Shown here in pieces: positions 7,257 through 19,162 of a stretch of 64,000 bases of DNA. The position numbers were made by a program, and so were the translations under genes. Source of the stretch: Pseudomonas sp. S06B 330 (GTDB taxonomy: Bacteria > Pseudomonadota > Gammaproteobacteria > Pseudomonadales > Pseudomonadaceae). The stretch covers positions 1,856,501 through 1,920,500 of the forward strand of contig NZ_CP088149.1 of NCBI RefSeq assembly GCF_002845275.2, given 5' to 3'. How positions within the stretch are numbered: position 1 is the first letter of the stretch; the number at the start of each line of letters is the position of its first letter. Below the pieces are notes generated by a model, which was not told the DNA's origin, searched no databases, and worked only from the letters and a program-made list of their open reading frames with translations.

Positions 7257-7796
7257 AGGGTGTTGCCCTCACTTGTTGACTGTAATGTCCCGTCGGCCTC
7301 TAGGAGGCCGGGCAGAATCGTTCTGCCGGTTTGCGCTCGCTGCCGGCGTCGCGAGCGAAAGTGTTGCCCCATTGCGGTGACAACCTGAGATGAGTTCTAA
7401 CCAATACGCGACACAGTGTGAATGATCGTTTTGTCATAAGGGCGTAACCTTTCTGAGGGTCACAGGATAAGTAAATAAATGCGTCAGAGCAGGGTTTGAC
7501 GCAAAGCCCGCTATGATCAGGGTTTGACCAGCGTTGAAGTCACTTGGCCAGTGCTGAGTGATAATTTGTAACAAGGCAGTCAATACGACGAAGGGGCATT
7601 TTTCACCCTGTTAATCGTGAAATTTTCATTCTGCCCAGCGATCAAAGACATTTCTGCCCCTGGCATACGTCTGATCGCCTGGGTGGCCCGGCACCCATTG
7701 GGTGCCATTCGAACGCTCGCTGGAAAGGCGTTCGATTAAACATCGGCAGGGCAATGCGCTTGCCCTCCACTTATTGCTCAAGGCACTGGATACCTC
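7257..7796. other. 540-bp intergenic region between divergent rmf and rlmKL
   Basis: No credible protein gene is present. The region must hold both divergent promoters, but I could not fix either. The part next to rlmKL carries three tandem hairpins: GGCACCC/GGGTGCC near 7689-7705, CGAACGC/GCGTTCG near 7710-7734, and GGGCAA/TTGCCC near 7748-7764. These would lie in the 5' leader of rlmKL. Confidence 0.6.
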
Positions 7797-9998
<2,202 letters not shown>

Positions 9999-10087
9999 AA
10001 CAGTCTTCTCCCGGGCCGTGAATTGCTTCATTAGTGGCTAATGGCTATAACTGAGGTACGGTCCGGGAAACGCTGCATGCTGGCGTT

Positions 10088-12499
10088 ATGAGTGTTATCA
10101 ATATGTCGATGCATGGCGTTCGTCCAAAGATGCTCGGCTTTGTCAGCGAAGAAGTGTCCGCCTGGCTGATGGCTCTGGTGGCATTGGTGGCGGGCGGACT
10201 GTTGACCGCGTTACTGGCGTTGGCAACCTATGAGTTGTACCAGCAACAGTTGCGTCAACGTTTCGAGTTGCTGGCCAGCGAGCGCTACAGTCGTATCGAA
10301 GAACGCTTCGAGGATCAGGTGCAGCGTCTGGATGGGCTGCGCCGGTTCTTTGTCTTTGCTACGGAGATCACCCTCGACGAATTCAACGGTTATGCCCAGC
10401 CCTTGCTGCATCGGACCCAGGCCTACTCCTGGGCGCCACGGGTGCTCGGGCCGGCACGACAAGGGTTCGAGCAGCGTGCGAGCCAGCTGCTGGGAGGCCC
10501 TTACCACATCCAACAGTTGAGCGATGACGGTCAACTGCGCGTATCGCCGGTGCGTCCTCTGTACTACCCCGTGCTGTTTACCCAGGCATTGGGCCCGCAA
10601 CGCCAGCCGCTTGGCTTGGACCTGCTTTCCCAGACCTTGCGTCAGGACACCCTGGAGCGTGCCTCGACCCCTGGCAGCATGGCCGTGTCCGCACCGCTGA
10701 ACCTTGCCAATGTGGAGCCCGCCTATGCCCGCGGGGTGCTGATGACAGCGCCTGTGTTCACCCCGGGCGACCCTAACACAGAGCCGCGGGGGTATGTCAT
10801 GGCGGTGATTAGCCTGCGCCAGTTGATGGCCGAAGGTTTGCCCAATGCCACGCAGGACAACCTGGTGGTGCGCATTCGCGACCTGACCGGGCCGGATGCC
10901 CAGCACGAGGTGTTATTCCAGTCGGATAATCAGGGCGTTTCCTCGCCGCTGGCGGCCAGCCATCTACTGCACCTGGCCGATCATGACTACCAGCTTGATA
11001 TCCGTCCCAGTCTGGCGTTCATGCAAGCCAACCGTTCTTCAGCCGTCAATGCTGTGGTGTTTCTTGGTGGCCTGCTCAGTCTGATGCTCAGCGCCTTGCT
11101 GTTCAGCCTGTTTAGCCAGCGTCAACGTGCCTTGACCCTGGTCGAGCAACGCACGGGCGAGTTGCGCATCAGTGAGCAGTCATTGCGCAATACCCATAAC
11201 CAGTTGCGCAGCGTGCTGAATGCGGCAACCCAGGTTGCGATTGTCGCCACCAACCTGCGAGGTGTGATCAGCACATTCAATGCCGGTGCTGAGCGCCTGC
11301 TCGGCTATAGCAGCGCCGAAGCGGTGGGCAGCCTGACCCTTGAGGCCTTGGTCTCGCCACAAGAGCTGCAACAGCGCGCCCGCGACTTGAGTCATCGCTA
11401 TGGGCGCGAAGTCACTCCCGCCCAGGCGATGTTTGCGCAAACCGTTCCAGAGGGTGGCAATGAGGCTGGCGAATGGACGTTGCAACGCAAGGACGGCAGC
11501 CATCTACTGGCCAATATGTTGGTAACGGCGGTGCTCGACGAGCATGGCTTGTGGGTCGGTCATCTGGCCATCTGTATCGATGTCACAGAGCGCAAGCGCG
11601 TGCATGAAGCCCTGGCCGCCCGTGACCGTTTGCTCGACAAGCTCAGTGCCGAGGTGCCTGGTGGCATCTATCAGTTTCATCTGCGGCCTGATGGCAGTTC
11701 ATGTTTCAGCTATGCCAGTGAGGGGCTGCGGGAAATCTACGAGATTGAGCCCGAGCTGTTGCGTCAGGATGCCACGGCTGTATTTGAGCGCATCCATCCG
11801 GAAGATTTGCTGCGAGTGCGCAACTCGATTCGCTATTCAGCCGAGCACCTGACACCGTGGCGCGAAGAATACCGAGTGGTGTTACCGATGGCCGGTCAGC
11901 GCTGGGTGCGCGGTGAAGCGACGCCTGAGCCGGAGGAGGACGGCAGCACACTGTGGCACGGCTACCTGACCGATATCTCCGATCTCAAACGGGTTGAAGA
12001 AGAGTTGCGAGCCCTGTCAGTGACCGACTCGCTGACCGGCATTCATAACCGGCGCTATTTTCAGGAGCGCCTGAAGGCTGAGCTTGAGCGGGCTCAGCGC
12101 GACCAGCAGGAGCTGGCGCTGATTATGCTGGATATTGATCACTTCAAACGGATCAACGACCAGTATGGTCATGCCGTAGGGGACCACGTGTTGCGCAGTC
12201 TGTGCCAGCGCATCAGTCAGCGTCTGCGGCGTACCGATGTGTTCTGTCGCCTGGGCGGTGAGGAGTTCATGGTGTTGTGCCCTGGTAGCAACGCCGACCA
12301 GGCGTACACCCTGGCCTTGGAGCTGTGGCAAGGGGTGCGCAGCGTGTTGGTGGAGGGGGTTGGCCAGGTGACGGCCAGTTTTGGCGTGGCCAGCTGGCGC
12401 CCAGGAGAGGGCGCCGATGCCTTGCTGTTACGCGCGGACTCCGGCGTCTATGCGGCCAAGCAGGCCGGCCGCGACCGCGTCGAGGCCGAACTGCCCTGA
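10088..12499 (+). CDS. Membrane diguanylate cyclase: CHASE-PAS-PAS-GGDEF
   Basis: An 803-residue c-di-GMP synthase. A membrane helix at about 24-50 and a second at 317-341 enclose a periplasmic CHASE sensory domain. Two PAS domains follow (about 370-490 and 520-635). The GGDEF domain occupies about 640-800: the active-site motif is RLGGEEF near 720, a functional variant, and RRTD five residues upstream is an intact inhibitory I-site, so activity and product feedback are both likely. The ligand is unknown. No strong ribosome-binding site precedes the ATG, and start codons a few residues downstream are possible. The stop codon faces that of dacB within one palindrome. Confidence 0.92.
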   Translation: MSVINMSMHGVRPKMLGFVSEEVSAWLMALVALVAGGLLTALLALATYELYQQQLRQRFELLASERYSRIEERFEDQVQRLDGLRRFFVFATEITLDEFNGYAQPLLHRTQAYSWAPRVLGPARQGFEQRASQLLGGPYHIQQLSDDGQLRVSPVRPLYYPVLFTQALGPQRQPLGLDLLSQTLRQDTLERASTPGSMAVSAPLNLANVEPAYARGVLMTAPVFTPGDPNTEPRGYVMAVISLRQLMAEGLPNATQDNLVVRIRDLTGPDAQHEVLFQSDNQGVSSPLAASHLLHLADHDYQLDIRPSLAFMQANRSSAVNAVVFLGGLLSLMLSALLFSLFSQRQRALTLVEQRTGELRISEQSLRNTHNQLRSVLNAATQVAIVATNLRGVISTFNAGAERLLGYSSAEAVGSLTLEALVSPQELQQRARDLSHRYGREVTPAQAMFAQTVPEGGNEAGEWTLQRKDGSHLLANMLVTAVLDEHGLWVGHLAICIDVTERKRVHEALAARDRLLDKLSAEVPGGIYQFHLRPDGSSCFSYASEGLREIYEIEPELLRQDATAVFERIHPEDLLRVRNSIRYSAEHLTPWREEYRVVLPMAGQRWVRGEATPEPEEDGSTLWHGYLTDISDLKRVEEELRALSVTDSLTGIHNRRYFQERLKAELERAQRDQQELALIMLDIDHFKRINDQYGHAVGDHVLRSLCQRISQRLRRTDVFCRLGGEEFMVLCPGSNADQAYTLALELWQGVRSVLVEGVGQVTASFGVASWRPGEGADALLLRADSGVYAAKQAGRDRVEAELP

Positions 12500-12509
12500 G
12501 CGATCAGGG
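12494..12509. terminator. Palindrome spanning the two facing stop codons
   Basis: CCCTGA-GCGA-TCAGGG contains the TGA stop of the diguanylate cyclase in its left arm and the dacB stop (TGA on the minus strand) in its right arm. The stem is short, 6 bp with a tetraloop, and lacks a T-tract, so any terminator role is weak inference. Confidence 0.35.
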
Positions 12510-13967
12510 TTGAACCGAGGCGGTGCTGTTGACCAGCTTCGGCTGGCGATACAGATCGAGCAGCACCTGGTCGAGCACCGCAGAGGCTCCCCAGGGTTTC
12601 GGGTCGTTGAGGATCGCCGCCACCGCCCAGGTGTTGCCGTTGCTGTCGCGGCTGTAGCCGGCGATGGCGCGTACGGTATTCAGGGTGCCGGTCTTGATGT
12701 GTGCTTCGCCGGTCATGGCGGTGCGCTTGAGGCGCTTGCGCATGGTGCCGTCCATGCCGACCAGTGGCATCGAGCTGATGAACTCGGCGGCGTAGGGGCT
12801 CTTCCAGGCCGCTTGCAGCAGGGCAGCCATTTCCCGGGTGCTGACCCGTTCGGCGCGGGACAAGCCAGAACCGTTTTCCATGATCAGGTGCGGTGCGGTG
12901 ATGCCCTTCTTCGCCAACCATTGGCGTACGACCCGCTGTGCCGCTCGGGCGTCGTCACCGTCGGCATCGGTACGAAATTGCGCGCCAAGGCTCAGGAACA
13001 ACTGCTGGGCCATGGTGTTGTTACTGTACTTGTTGATGTCGCGGATGATCTCAACCAGATCAGGCGAGAAGGCGCGGGCCAGCAGGCGGGCGCTCTTCGG
13101 TACGGCATCGATCCGGTCACGGCCCTGGATGGTGCCCCCCAGCTCGCTCCAAATCGCGCGTACTGCGCCGGCGGCATAACTTGGGTGGTCGAGCAGCGAC
13201 AGGTAAGTTTGCGAGTTGCAGCCATCACCCAACTGACCGCTGACTACGACGGTAACGCCATCGGCCTGGGTCACCGGGTTGTAGCGCACGTCGCCCTTGC
13301 ATTGCTTGCTGTTCACCGCTTTGACCTGGTTGTCGATGCGAATGTTGGCAATCGGCGGCTCGACCGATACCAGCACCTTGCCACCGTCATTGCGGGCGAC
13401 AAAGCGCAGCGCCTTGAGGTTGATCAGCAGGGAGTCTGGCTTGACCAGGAACGGTTTGTTTTCGTCACCACCGTCATCATTGAACTGCGGCAGTACCGGT
13501 TGGACAAAGTGGCTGCGGTCGAGTACCAGGTCACCGCTGATGGTCTGTACCCCATTGGCGCGCAGGTCGCGCATCAACAGCCAGAGTTTTTCCATGTTCA
13601 GCTTCGGGTCACCCCCACCTTTTAGGTAGAGGTTGCCCTGCAGGGTGCCGTTACGCAGTGGGCCGTCACTGTAGAACTCGGTCTTCCACTGGTGGGTCGG
13701 GCCGAGCAGTTCCAGCGCCGCGTAGGTGGTGACCAGTTTCATGGTCGAGGCCGGGTTGACCGAGACATCGGCGTTGAACACCGTGGGTGTGCCTGGGCCG
13801 TTGAGCGGCAGCATGACCAGCGACAGGGCCGAGTCCTGCAATTTATTGGTTTTCAGCGCTTGCTGGACTTTGGCCGGCAGCGTGGTGTTGACGGCTGCAG
13901 CCTGGGACGAGAGGGCTACCGGCAGGAGCAGGCCGGCAAGCAGAAAAGGGCGTAGAGATCTGATCAT
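12504..13967 (-). CDS. dacB: D-alanyl-D-alanine carboxypeptidase/endopeptidase (PBP4, S13 family)
   Basis: Periplasmic penicillin-binding protein that trims and cleaves peptidoglycan peptides. The start taken is ATG at 13967 (MIRSLRPFLLAGLLLPVALS), which gives a clean signal peptide ending at QAAA and 487 residues. The open frame upstream to 14051 lacks support. The catalytic motifs of the S13 family are present: STMK (ASTMKLV), the SxN triad as YSNN, and KTG in HIKTGTL. It converges on the diguanylate cyclase with a 4-base gap. Confidence 0.94.
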   Translation of the reverse strand: MIRSLRPFLLAGLLLPVALSSQAAAVNTTLPAKVQQALKTNKLQDSALSLVMLPLNGPGTPTVFNADVSVNPASTMKLVTTYAALELLGPTHQWKTEFYSDGPLRNGTLQGNLYLKGGGDPKLNMEKLWLLMRDLRANGVQTISGDLVLDRSHFVQPVLPQFNDDGGDENKPFLVKPDSLLINLKALRFVARNDGGKVLVSVEPPIANIRIDNQVKAVNSKQCKGDVRYNPVTQADGVTVVVSGQLGDGCNSQTYLSLLDHPSYAAGAVRAIWSELGGTIQGRDRIDAVPKSARLLARAFSPDLVEIIRDINKYSNNTMAQQLFLSLGAQFRTDADGDDARAAQRVVRQWLAKKGITAPHLIMENGSGLSRAERVSTREMAALLQAAWKSPYAAEFISSMPLVGMDGTMRKRLKRTAMTGEAHIKTGTLNTVRAIAGYSRDSNGNTWAVAAILNDPKPWGASAVLDQVLLDLYRQPKLVNSTASVQP

Positions 13968-14171
13968 GTGCAATAAAACCCTGCCAGCGAGGGGTGAAAA
14001 GAACGGGGCAAGAAAAGGTGAAGGCCCCGACACGAAAAATATAGCGCGCATTATGCCCCAAGGCGCGGGCGGATGGGGCAGTGCGAAGGGGCGGCTTATC
14101 GGCTTTTATTCCGGCAACCTTGTGGTGAAACTGGTAAAGTGCCGCGCGTAATTACTTAAGAGGATTGTTTC

Positions 14172-14516
14172 ATGGCCACTAACCGTTCGCGCCGTCTGCG
14201 CAAAAAACTCTGCGTGGATGAATTCCAGGAGCTGGGTTTTGAACTGAACCTGGAGTTCAAGGAAGACCTGTCCGACGAAGCCGTTGATGCCTTCCTCGAT
14301 GCGTTCCTGACCGAGGCGATGGATGCCAATGGTCTGGACTATGTTGGCGGCGACGACTTCGGCCTGGTTTGCAAGGCAGACCGTGGCTCGGTCACTGAAG
14401 AACAGCGCGCTGCCGTTGAAAGCTGGCTCAAAGGCCGCAACGAGCTGACCAAGATCGAAGTCAGCCCGCTGCTGGACGCCTGGTATCCGGAAAACCCGAT
14501 CAATCCGGTTGCCTGA
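14172..14516 (+). CDS. yggL: YggL family 50S ribosome-associated protein (DUF469)
   Basis: A 114-residue acidic protein with a basic N-terminus (MATNRSRRLRKKLCVDEFQE) and the conserved ELGFEL and LDYVGGDDFGLV segments of the YggL family. The family has been reported to bind the large ribosomal subunit; the exact role is unclear. The ATG is preceded by AAGAGGATTGTTTC. A strong terminator follows, so it is monocistronic, divergent from dacB. Confidence 0.9.
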   Translation: MATNRSRRLRKKLCVDEFQELGFELNLEFKEDLSDEAVDAFLDAFLTEAMDANGLDYVGGDDFGLVCKADRGSVTEEQRAAVESWLKGRNELTKIEVSPLLDAWYPENPINPVA

Positions 14517-14526
14517 TGCCTGACGA

Positions 14527-14558
14527 AACGGCGGCCCCAGTGGCCGCCGTTTTGTTTT
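14527..14558 (+). terminator. Terminator of yggL
   Basis: AACGGCGGCC (14527-14536) and GGCCGCCGTT (14542-14551) form a perfect 10-bp stem with a 5-base loop, followed by TTTGTTTT. It abuts the stop of the convergent hybrid sensor gene. Confidence 0.9.
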
Positions 14559-17500
14559 CAGCGCCGCTGTGCTCCAGCACTGCTGTCGCTGTCTTGGCCC
14601 AAGTACGGAGTGAGCGCCTGCTCCAGCGCAGTCATGGCCGCTACCACTTGCTGCTGCTCAAGCGCGAGCGTGGAGGGCGGCGCGTTCGACTGGCAGGCTG
14701 ATTCCAGCTGTTCACAGGCATCGATCAGTCTGTTCGCCTGAATGATCCGGGCGGCGCCGAGAATCCGATGGGCTTGTTCCTTCAACTGGTTGGCTTGAAG
14801 CCTTGGCTCGAGTGCCTCCAGGGTCAGCCGGTCCTTGTGGAAACTGTCCTGAAGTTGCTTTAGCAATGCCTGCAGGTCGACAGCGCTGTTGCCCACCACC
14901 GGCTCCAGACCCTCCAGGTCGAACAGGGCCGAGTGGGCCTCAGGTGGGCGTGGGGGCAGGGGGTGTAGGCTGGCCAGTCGCTGGCCCAAGGCCTTGAGGC
15001 TGATCGGTTTGAGCAGGCAGTCATCCATGCCGGCCTGCAGGCATTGCTCGCGGACCTCAGGCTGGGCGTTGGCGGTGTAGCCAAGGATCGTGCTGCGTGG
15101 CCACTGCCGTTCAACTTCATCGGCACGTACAGCCTGGGCGAACTGGTAGCCATTGATCGTTGGCATGTTGCAGTCAAGTATCAGCACATCGAATGCCTCT
15201 TGCCGCCACAAGCCCAGCCCCGCCAGGCCGTTATCAGCACTGTGATGCTGCAGGCCCAGGTAGTCCAGTTGCTGGGTCATCAGCAGCAGGTTGGCAGGGT
15301 GGTCATCGACCACCAGTACCTTCAGTGCAGCAATGGCGATGCAGGGCTCAGGCGCCACTATCGGTTCGTTGCGCTGGCTGCTCATCAACGTCACCGGCAT
15401 GCTGATATGAACGCGGGTACCCAGGCCAAACACACTGTGCAACGTCAGGCTACCGCCCATCAGCCTACACAGGTCGCGGCTGATCGCCAGGCCCAGTCCC
15501 GTACTGCTGCGTGCGAGACGACTGTCGGGGTTGGCTTGGGCGAAAGGCAGGAACAGGCGCTGCTGATCCTGTTCGTGAATGCCGATGCCGCTGTCCTGTA
15601 CTGTCAGCTCAAGCCTGGCAGGGCCTGAATCAACGTCAGGCTCCAGAATCAGGTCGATGATGACCTGGCCGCGTTCGGTGAACTTGATGGCATTACTGAC
15701 CAGATTCGAAACAATCTGTTTGACGCGCAGCGGGTCCAGACGCACGTCGACGCGTGCATTGGCGGCGATGCGGAGCATCAGGGTCAGGTTTTTTTGGCGT
15801 GCCAAACCATCGAATACGCGCGCTACAGACTCCACCAGCTCCGCCAGGTTGATCCGTTCCGGTGCCAAGGTCAGATGCCCGGATTCGATGCGGGCGATGT
15901 CAAGGATATCGCCGATCAAGGCCAGCAGGTCCTTGGCTGAGGTGTAGGCGACTTCGACGGCTGGACGGTCCAGTTGGCCGTGATTGGCTTTTTCCAGGGT
16001 CAGTTCGAGCATGCCGAGGATTGCGTTCATCGGCGTGCGGATTTCATGGCTGATGGTGGCCAGGAAGGTGCTCTTGGCCCGGTTGGCGTCATCGGCCTGC
16101 TGTTTGGCCCTTTTCAGGTCCTGGATCAGTTGGCGCCGTTCGCTGATATCGATCCAGCCACCGATGATGCCCTGGACGTCACCCAGCGAGTCCCGGAAGG
16201 GCAGGATCCAGTGATAGATGGTTATGGCCTGGTTGTTGATCAGCAGCGGGCGGTCGACGATCAATGGCTCGCCATCGCGCATCACTTGTTGGTAGTCCGC
16301 CTGGATCTGGCTGGCATAGCAGTTGTCGCCCAGCGCGCCCTCCTGCACACGCTTGCCCAGCACCTCATTCAACTGCAACTGCACTGCTTCCAGGTAGCTG
16401 TCGTTGCAACTCTGTAGTCGCCCGCCGCGATCACGCACGTACATGGGATGAGGCGTGCCATTGAGCAGTGTGCGCATGAATTCGAGCTGGTCACCCAGCG
16501 CACGCTCAGCCGCTTCGCGTTGCTTGATCTGGCGGCGCATCCAGGCGTTCCAGGCCAATGACAACAGCAACAGCAGGCTGGTGCCCAGCACAATTTTCAC
16601 GACCAGTTGGTGGTATTTACTCCAGTAGGCACCGGTGTCGGTGCTGTAGCCCCGCCAGCGGCTGTTGATCACCCCCAGCTCTTCCGGTGCAATGCTCAGC
16701 AGGGCTTTGTCGAGAATCGACGTTAATGCCTGGGCGTGACGCGCGGTAGCCATCGAAAAAGTCGCCGGTTCGGCGCCGACGGTGCTGCGAATGATCAGCT
16801 CAGGTTGGGACGCCAGGCTGAAGTTGGCATTGATCAGTGCCGTGATGGCGGCATCGACATGGCCGCTGGCAAGTAACGCTATCGACTGTGCGCTGCTTTC
16901 GGTTTCTACCAGCTGGATATCGGCTACGCGCGTACGCAGGCTATCGATCAGAGGACTGTCGCGGGTCAGGGCTACGCGTCGGCCTGGCAGCTGATCCAAG
17001 GAGGTCGGTTGCTTGTGACCCTGACGGGTCACCAGCACATAAGAGTTTTCCAGGTAGGGGCGGCTGATGTTCAGGGTGCTTTCCCGGCGTTTGCTGGGAG
17101 AAATGGCAGCAATTACATCGGCCTGATCATGATTCAGGCGATCGATCATGTCACTGATGCCGTTGGCGCGCTGCACTTCGAAGCGCAGGCCGGTGCGTAG
17201 GCGAATCAATTCAAGCAGGTCGGCGGCGATCCCGCGAAAATTGCCGGCGTTGTCGAAAAACGTCAGAGGGGCGGAGGTTTCATTGACCGCCACGCGCACC
17301 ACCGGGTGCTCCCTAAGCCAGCGCTCTTCACGCTGCGAGAGCTGCAGTTTGCGATCAGTCAGCAAGATGTCACTACCGGCGCTCCAGCGCTTGAAGATAC
17401 TTTCTCGGGTAGTGCTTGAGATGTTATCGAGTGTGGCATTGATCAGTTGCAGCAAGGTGAGGTTGTCTTGCTGTACGGCGAAGCTGAAACCGACCGGTTC

Positions 17501-18217
17501 GTGCTTGCCAAAATTGGCCATTTTGACGTTTTGCAGGTGACCCTGATTGATCAGGTAGTGGGTGGAAATGGTGTCGCCCAGAAAGACATCAGCCTGGTCG
17601 AAAGCCACCGCGTTGAGGGCATTCTGGTAGGACGGATAGGACTGGATCGTGGCGTTGGGGTAGTTGGCCCTCACTTCTGCCATGGGTAAGTAGTGATAGA
17701 CCATGCTCAGGCGCAGGTTAGCCAAGCCGGTATCCAGGGGGCGGCTTTCGTTTTCGCGCGTCACCAAAACCGGTTGGTCCGCTGCGTAAGGCTTGGAAAG
17801 GACCACCCCGGGTGTCGCCGCTTCGAAGCCATTGGCACTGCCAAGCAGATCAATCTGTCCCTGGGTAAGGGCTTGTACCGCGTCCTGGCGGCTGGCAAAG
17901 CGTCGCACGTGAATCGGCAAGCCCAGGGTGTGCTCCAGAATGCCCGCAACGTCAGCGGTCAGGCCCTCGTAGTCGCGACCGCTGGCCGTCATATCGAAGG
18001 GCGGGTAATCCGGCGCCGAGGTGCCAAGCAGCAATTGCCCTTTGCCGTTGATCCATTGCTGTTGTGCTGGATTCAGCGACAGTTTCAAGCCCACCGGCTG
18101 TGAGCGGCTGAGCAACCGGTACTGGCTGGCTTTAATCTCGTCGGCGTATGCCGTTGATAGCTGGCACAGGTAGAGGAGGGTAATGCACAGGCAACTAAAG
18201 AGGATGCGCTTAGGCAT
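14558..18217 (-). CDS. BvgS/RocS2-like hybrid sensor histidine kinase
   Basis: An unorthodox sensor of about 1,219 residues. After a signal peptide (MPKRILFSCLCITLLYLC) come two periplasmic SBP_bac_3 venus-flytrap domains (about 45-265 and 290-520), a membrane helix near 545, a PAS domain (about 590-700), HisKA with FLATISHEIRTPMN (His near 725), an HATPase with NLVSNAIKF and TGLGLAI, a receiver with Asp in LILDCNMP (near 1018), and an Hpt domain with EQAHRILGAA (His near 1150). A full four-step phosphorelay is thus present. A TTG at 18229, overlapping the stop of the upstream regulator, is an alternative start. P. aeruginosa has the RocS2-RocA2 pair in a similar neighbourhood. The ligand is unknown. 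Confidence 0.9.
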   Translation of the reverse strand: MPKRILFSCLCITLLYLCQLSTAYADEIKASQYRLLSRSQPVGLKLSLNPAQQQWINGKGQLLLGTSAPDYPPFDMTASGRDYEGLTADVAGILEHTLGLPIHVRRFASRQDAVQALTQGQIDLLGSANGFEAATPGVVLSKPYAADQPVLVTRENESRPLDTGLANLRLSMVYHYLPMAEVRANYPNATIQSYPSYQNALNAVAFDQADVFLGDTISTHYLINQGHLQNVKMANFGKHEPVGFSFAVQQDNLTLLQLINATLDNISSTTRESIFKRWSAGSDILLTDRKLQLSQREERWLREHPVVRVAVNETSAPLTFFDNAGNFRGIAADLLELIRLRTGLRFEVQRANGISDMIDRLNHDQADVIAAISPSKRRESTLNISRPYLENSYVLVTRQGHKQPTSLDQLPGRRVALTRDSPLIDSLRTRVADIQLVETESSAQSIALLASGHVDAAITALINANFSLASQPELIIRSTVGAEPATFSMATARHAQALTSILDKALLSIAPEELGVINSRWRGYSTDTGAYWSKYHQLVVKIVLGTSLLLLLSLAWNAWMRRQIKQREAAERALGDQLEFMRTLLNGTPHPMYVRDRGGRLQSCNDSYLEAVQLQLNEVLGKRVQEGALGDNCYASQIQADYQQVMRDGEPLIVDRPLLINNQAITIYHWILPFRDSLGDVQGIIGGWIDISERRQLIQDLKRAKQQADDANRAKSTFLATISHEIRTPMNAILGMLELTLEKANHGQLDRPAVEVAYTSAKDLLALIGDILDIARIESGHLTLAPERINLAELVESVARVFDGLARQKNLTLMLRIAANARVDVRLDPLRVKQIVSNLVSNAIKFTERGQVIIDLILEPDVDSGPARLELTVQDSGIGIHEQDQQRLFLPFAQANPDSRLARSSTGLGLAISRDLCRLMGGSLTLHSVFGLGTRVHISMPVTLMSSQRNEPIVAPEPCIAIAALKVLVVDDHPANLLLMTQQLDYLGLQHHSADNGLAGLGLWRQEAFDVLILDCNMPTINGYQFAQAVRADEVERQWPRSTILGYTANAQPEVREQCLQAGMDDCLLKPISLKALGQRLASLHPLPPRPPEAHSALFDLEGLEPVVGNSAVDLQALLKQLQDSFHKDRLTLEALEPRLQANQLKEQAHRILGAARIIQANRLIDACEQLESACQSNAPPSTLALEQQQVVAAMTALEQALTPYLGQDSDSSAGAQRR

Positions 18218-18225
18218 GGTCCAGC

Positions 18226-18852
18226 TCAAACCAGGGCATTGCGTTTGGCCATTTCAATAAGTTCGACCAGCGATTTGGCTTTGAGTTTTTGCATCAGGCG
18301 CTTTTTGTAGGTGCTGACGGTTTTATTGCTGAGGAACATGCCTTGGGCGATTTCCTTGTTACTTCTGCCTTGGGCAAAAAGTTGCAAAACCATCAACTCG
18401 CGATCATTGACCTGCTTGAAAAGCTCCAGTTCACAGTGTTCATTCCCATGCAGGCGAAGGTTATTGATTGCTTGGCTGGGAAAATAGTTGTAACCCGACA
18501 GCACTGCTTTGATTGCACTGAGCAATTCGCTTAAGTCTTCCTGCTTGCATACATAGCCGGCAGCGCCGGAGTGCATGCAGCGAACGGCAAACAGGGCGGG
18601 AGACTGGGCGGTGAGGACCAGAATTTTCAGGGGTATGGCCATGGTGTGGAAGCGCGAAAGCACTTCCAGGCCATCAAGTCTTGGAATGCTGATATCAAGG
18701 ATGATCAGGTCCGGCAGGCATTCACGGACCATTTGCATGGCGTCGACGCCATTATCCGATTCTCCGACCACGCGATAGCCTTCATTTTCCAGGAGCATGC
18801 GCACTGCCAGGCGGATGACTGGGTGATCGTCGATGATAAATACAGAGTGCAT
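18226..18852 (-). CDS. LuxR/NarL-type response regulator, RocA2/BvgA-like
   Basis: A 208-residue regulator with a receiver domain (FIIDDHPVIR at 5-14, phospho-acceptor Asp in LIILDISIP) and a C-terminal LuxR-type helix-turn-helix (EIAQGMFLSNKTVSTYKKRL). The gene directly precedes the hybrid sensor, with the stop 8 bases before the sensor's ATG, so the two form an operon and a cognate pair. In P. aeruginosa the equivalent pair controls fimbrial and efflux genes; whether that holds here cannot be seen. Confidence 0.9.
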   Translation of the reverse strand: MHSVFIIDDHPVIRLAVRMLLENEGYRVVGESDNGVDAMQMVRECLPDLIILDISIPRLDGLEVLSRFHTMAIPLKILVLTAQSPALFAVRCMHSGAAGYVCKQEDLSELLSAIKAVLSGYNYFPSQAINNLRLHGNEHCELELFKQVNDRELMVLQLFAQGRSNKEIAQGMFLSNKTVSTYKKRLMQKLKAKSLVELIEMAKRNALV

Positions 18853-19162
18853 GTTGAACGTTCCAGGTAAGGAGCCAGAAATTAGGCAGGCACCTTAACG
18901 CAGATGGAATAGGGCGCACACGAACTCAAGGGGAGGTAATTGTTATATGGGAAATATCTGACACTAAATACAGGTATGGACTACAAATTTTGCGAAGTGC
19001 TGTGGGTGTGAATGTTGCTATTAGTGACTTTATGTTTCCGGGTGGCGCTATTGTTTAATATGTTTTGCGTTATGTAGTTATAGTCCTACATCAAAATGCA
19101 TCAAGGCGTCGCCAGGAATGTCGCCGGTGCCGACTCACATGCCTGGCGTGCCCTTTATATGC
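18853..19162. other. 310-bp AT-rich gap upstream of the RocA2-like gene
   Basis: No gene is seen. The stretch 18930-19100 is markedly richer in A+T than its surroundings and probably carries the leftward promoter of the regulator/sensor operon. I could not assign boxes with confidence. Confidence 0.5.
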
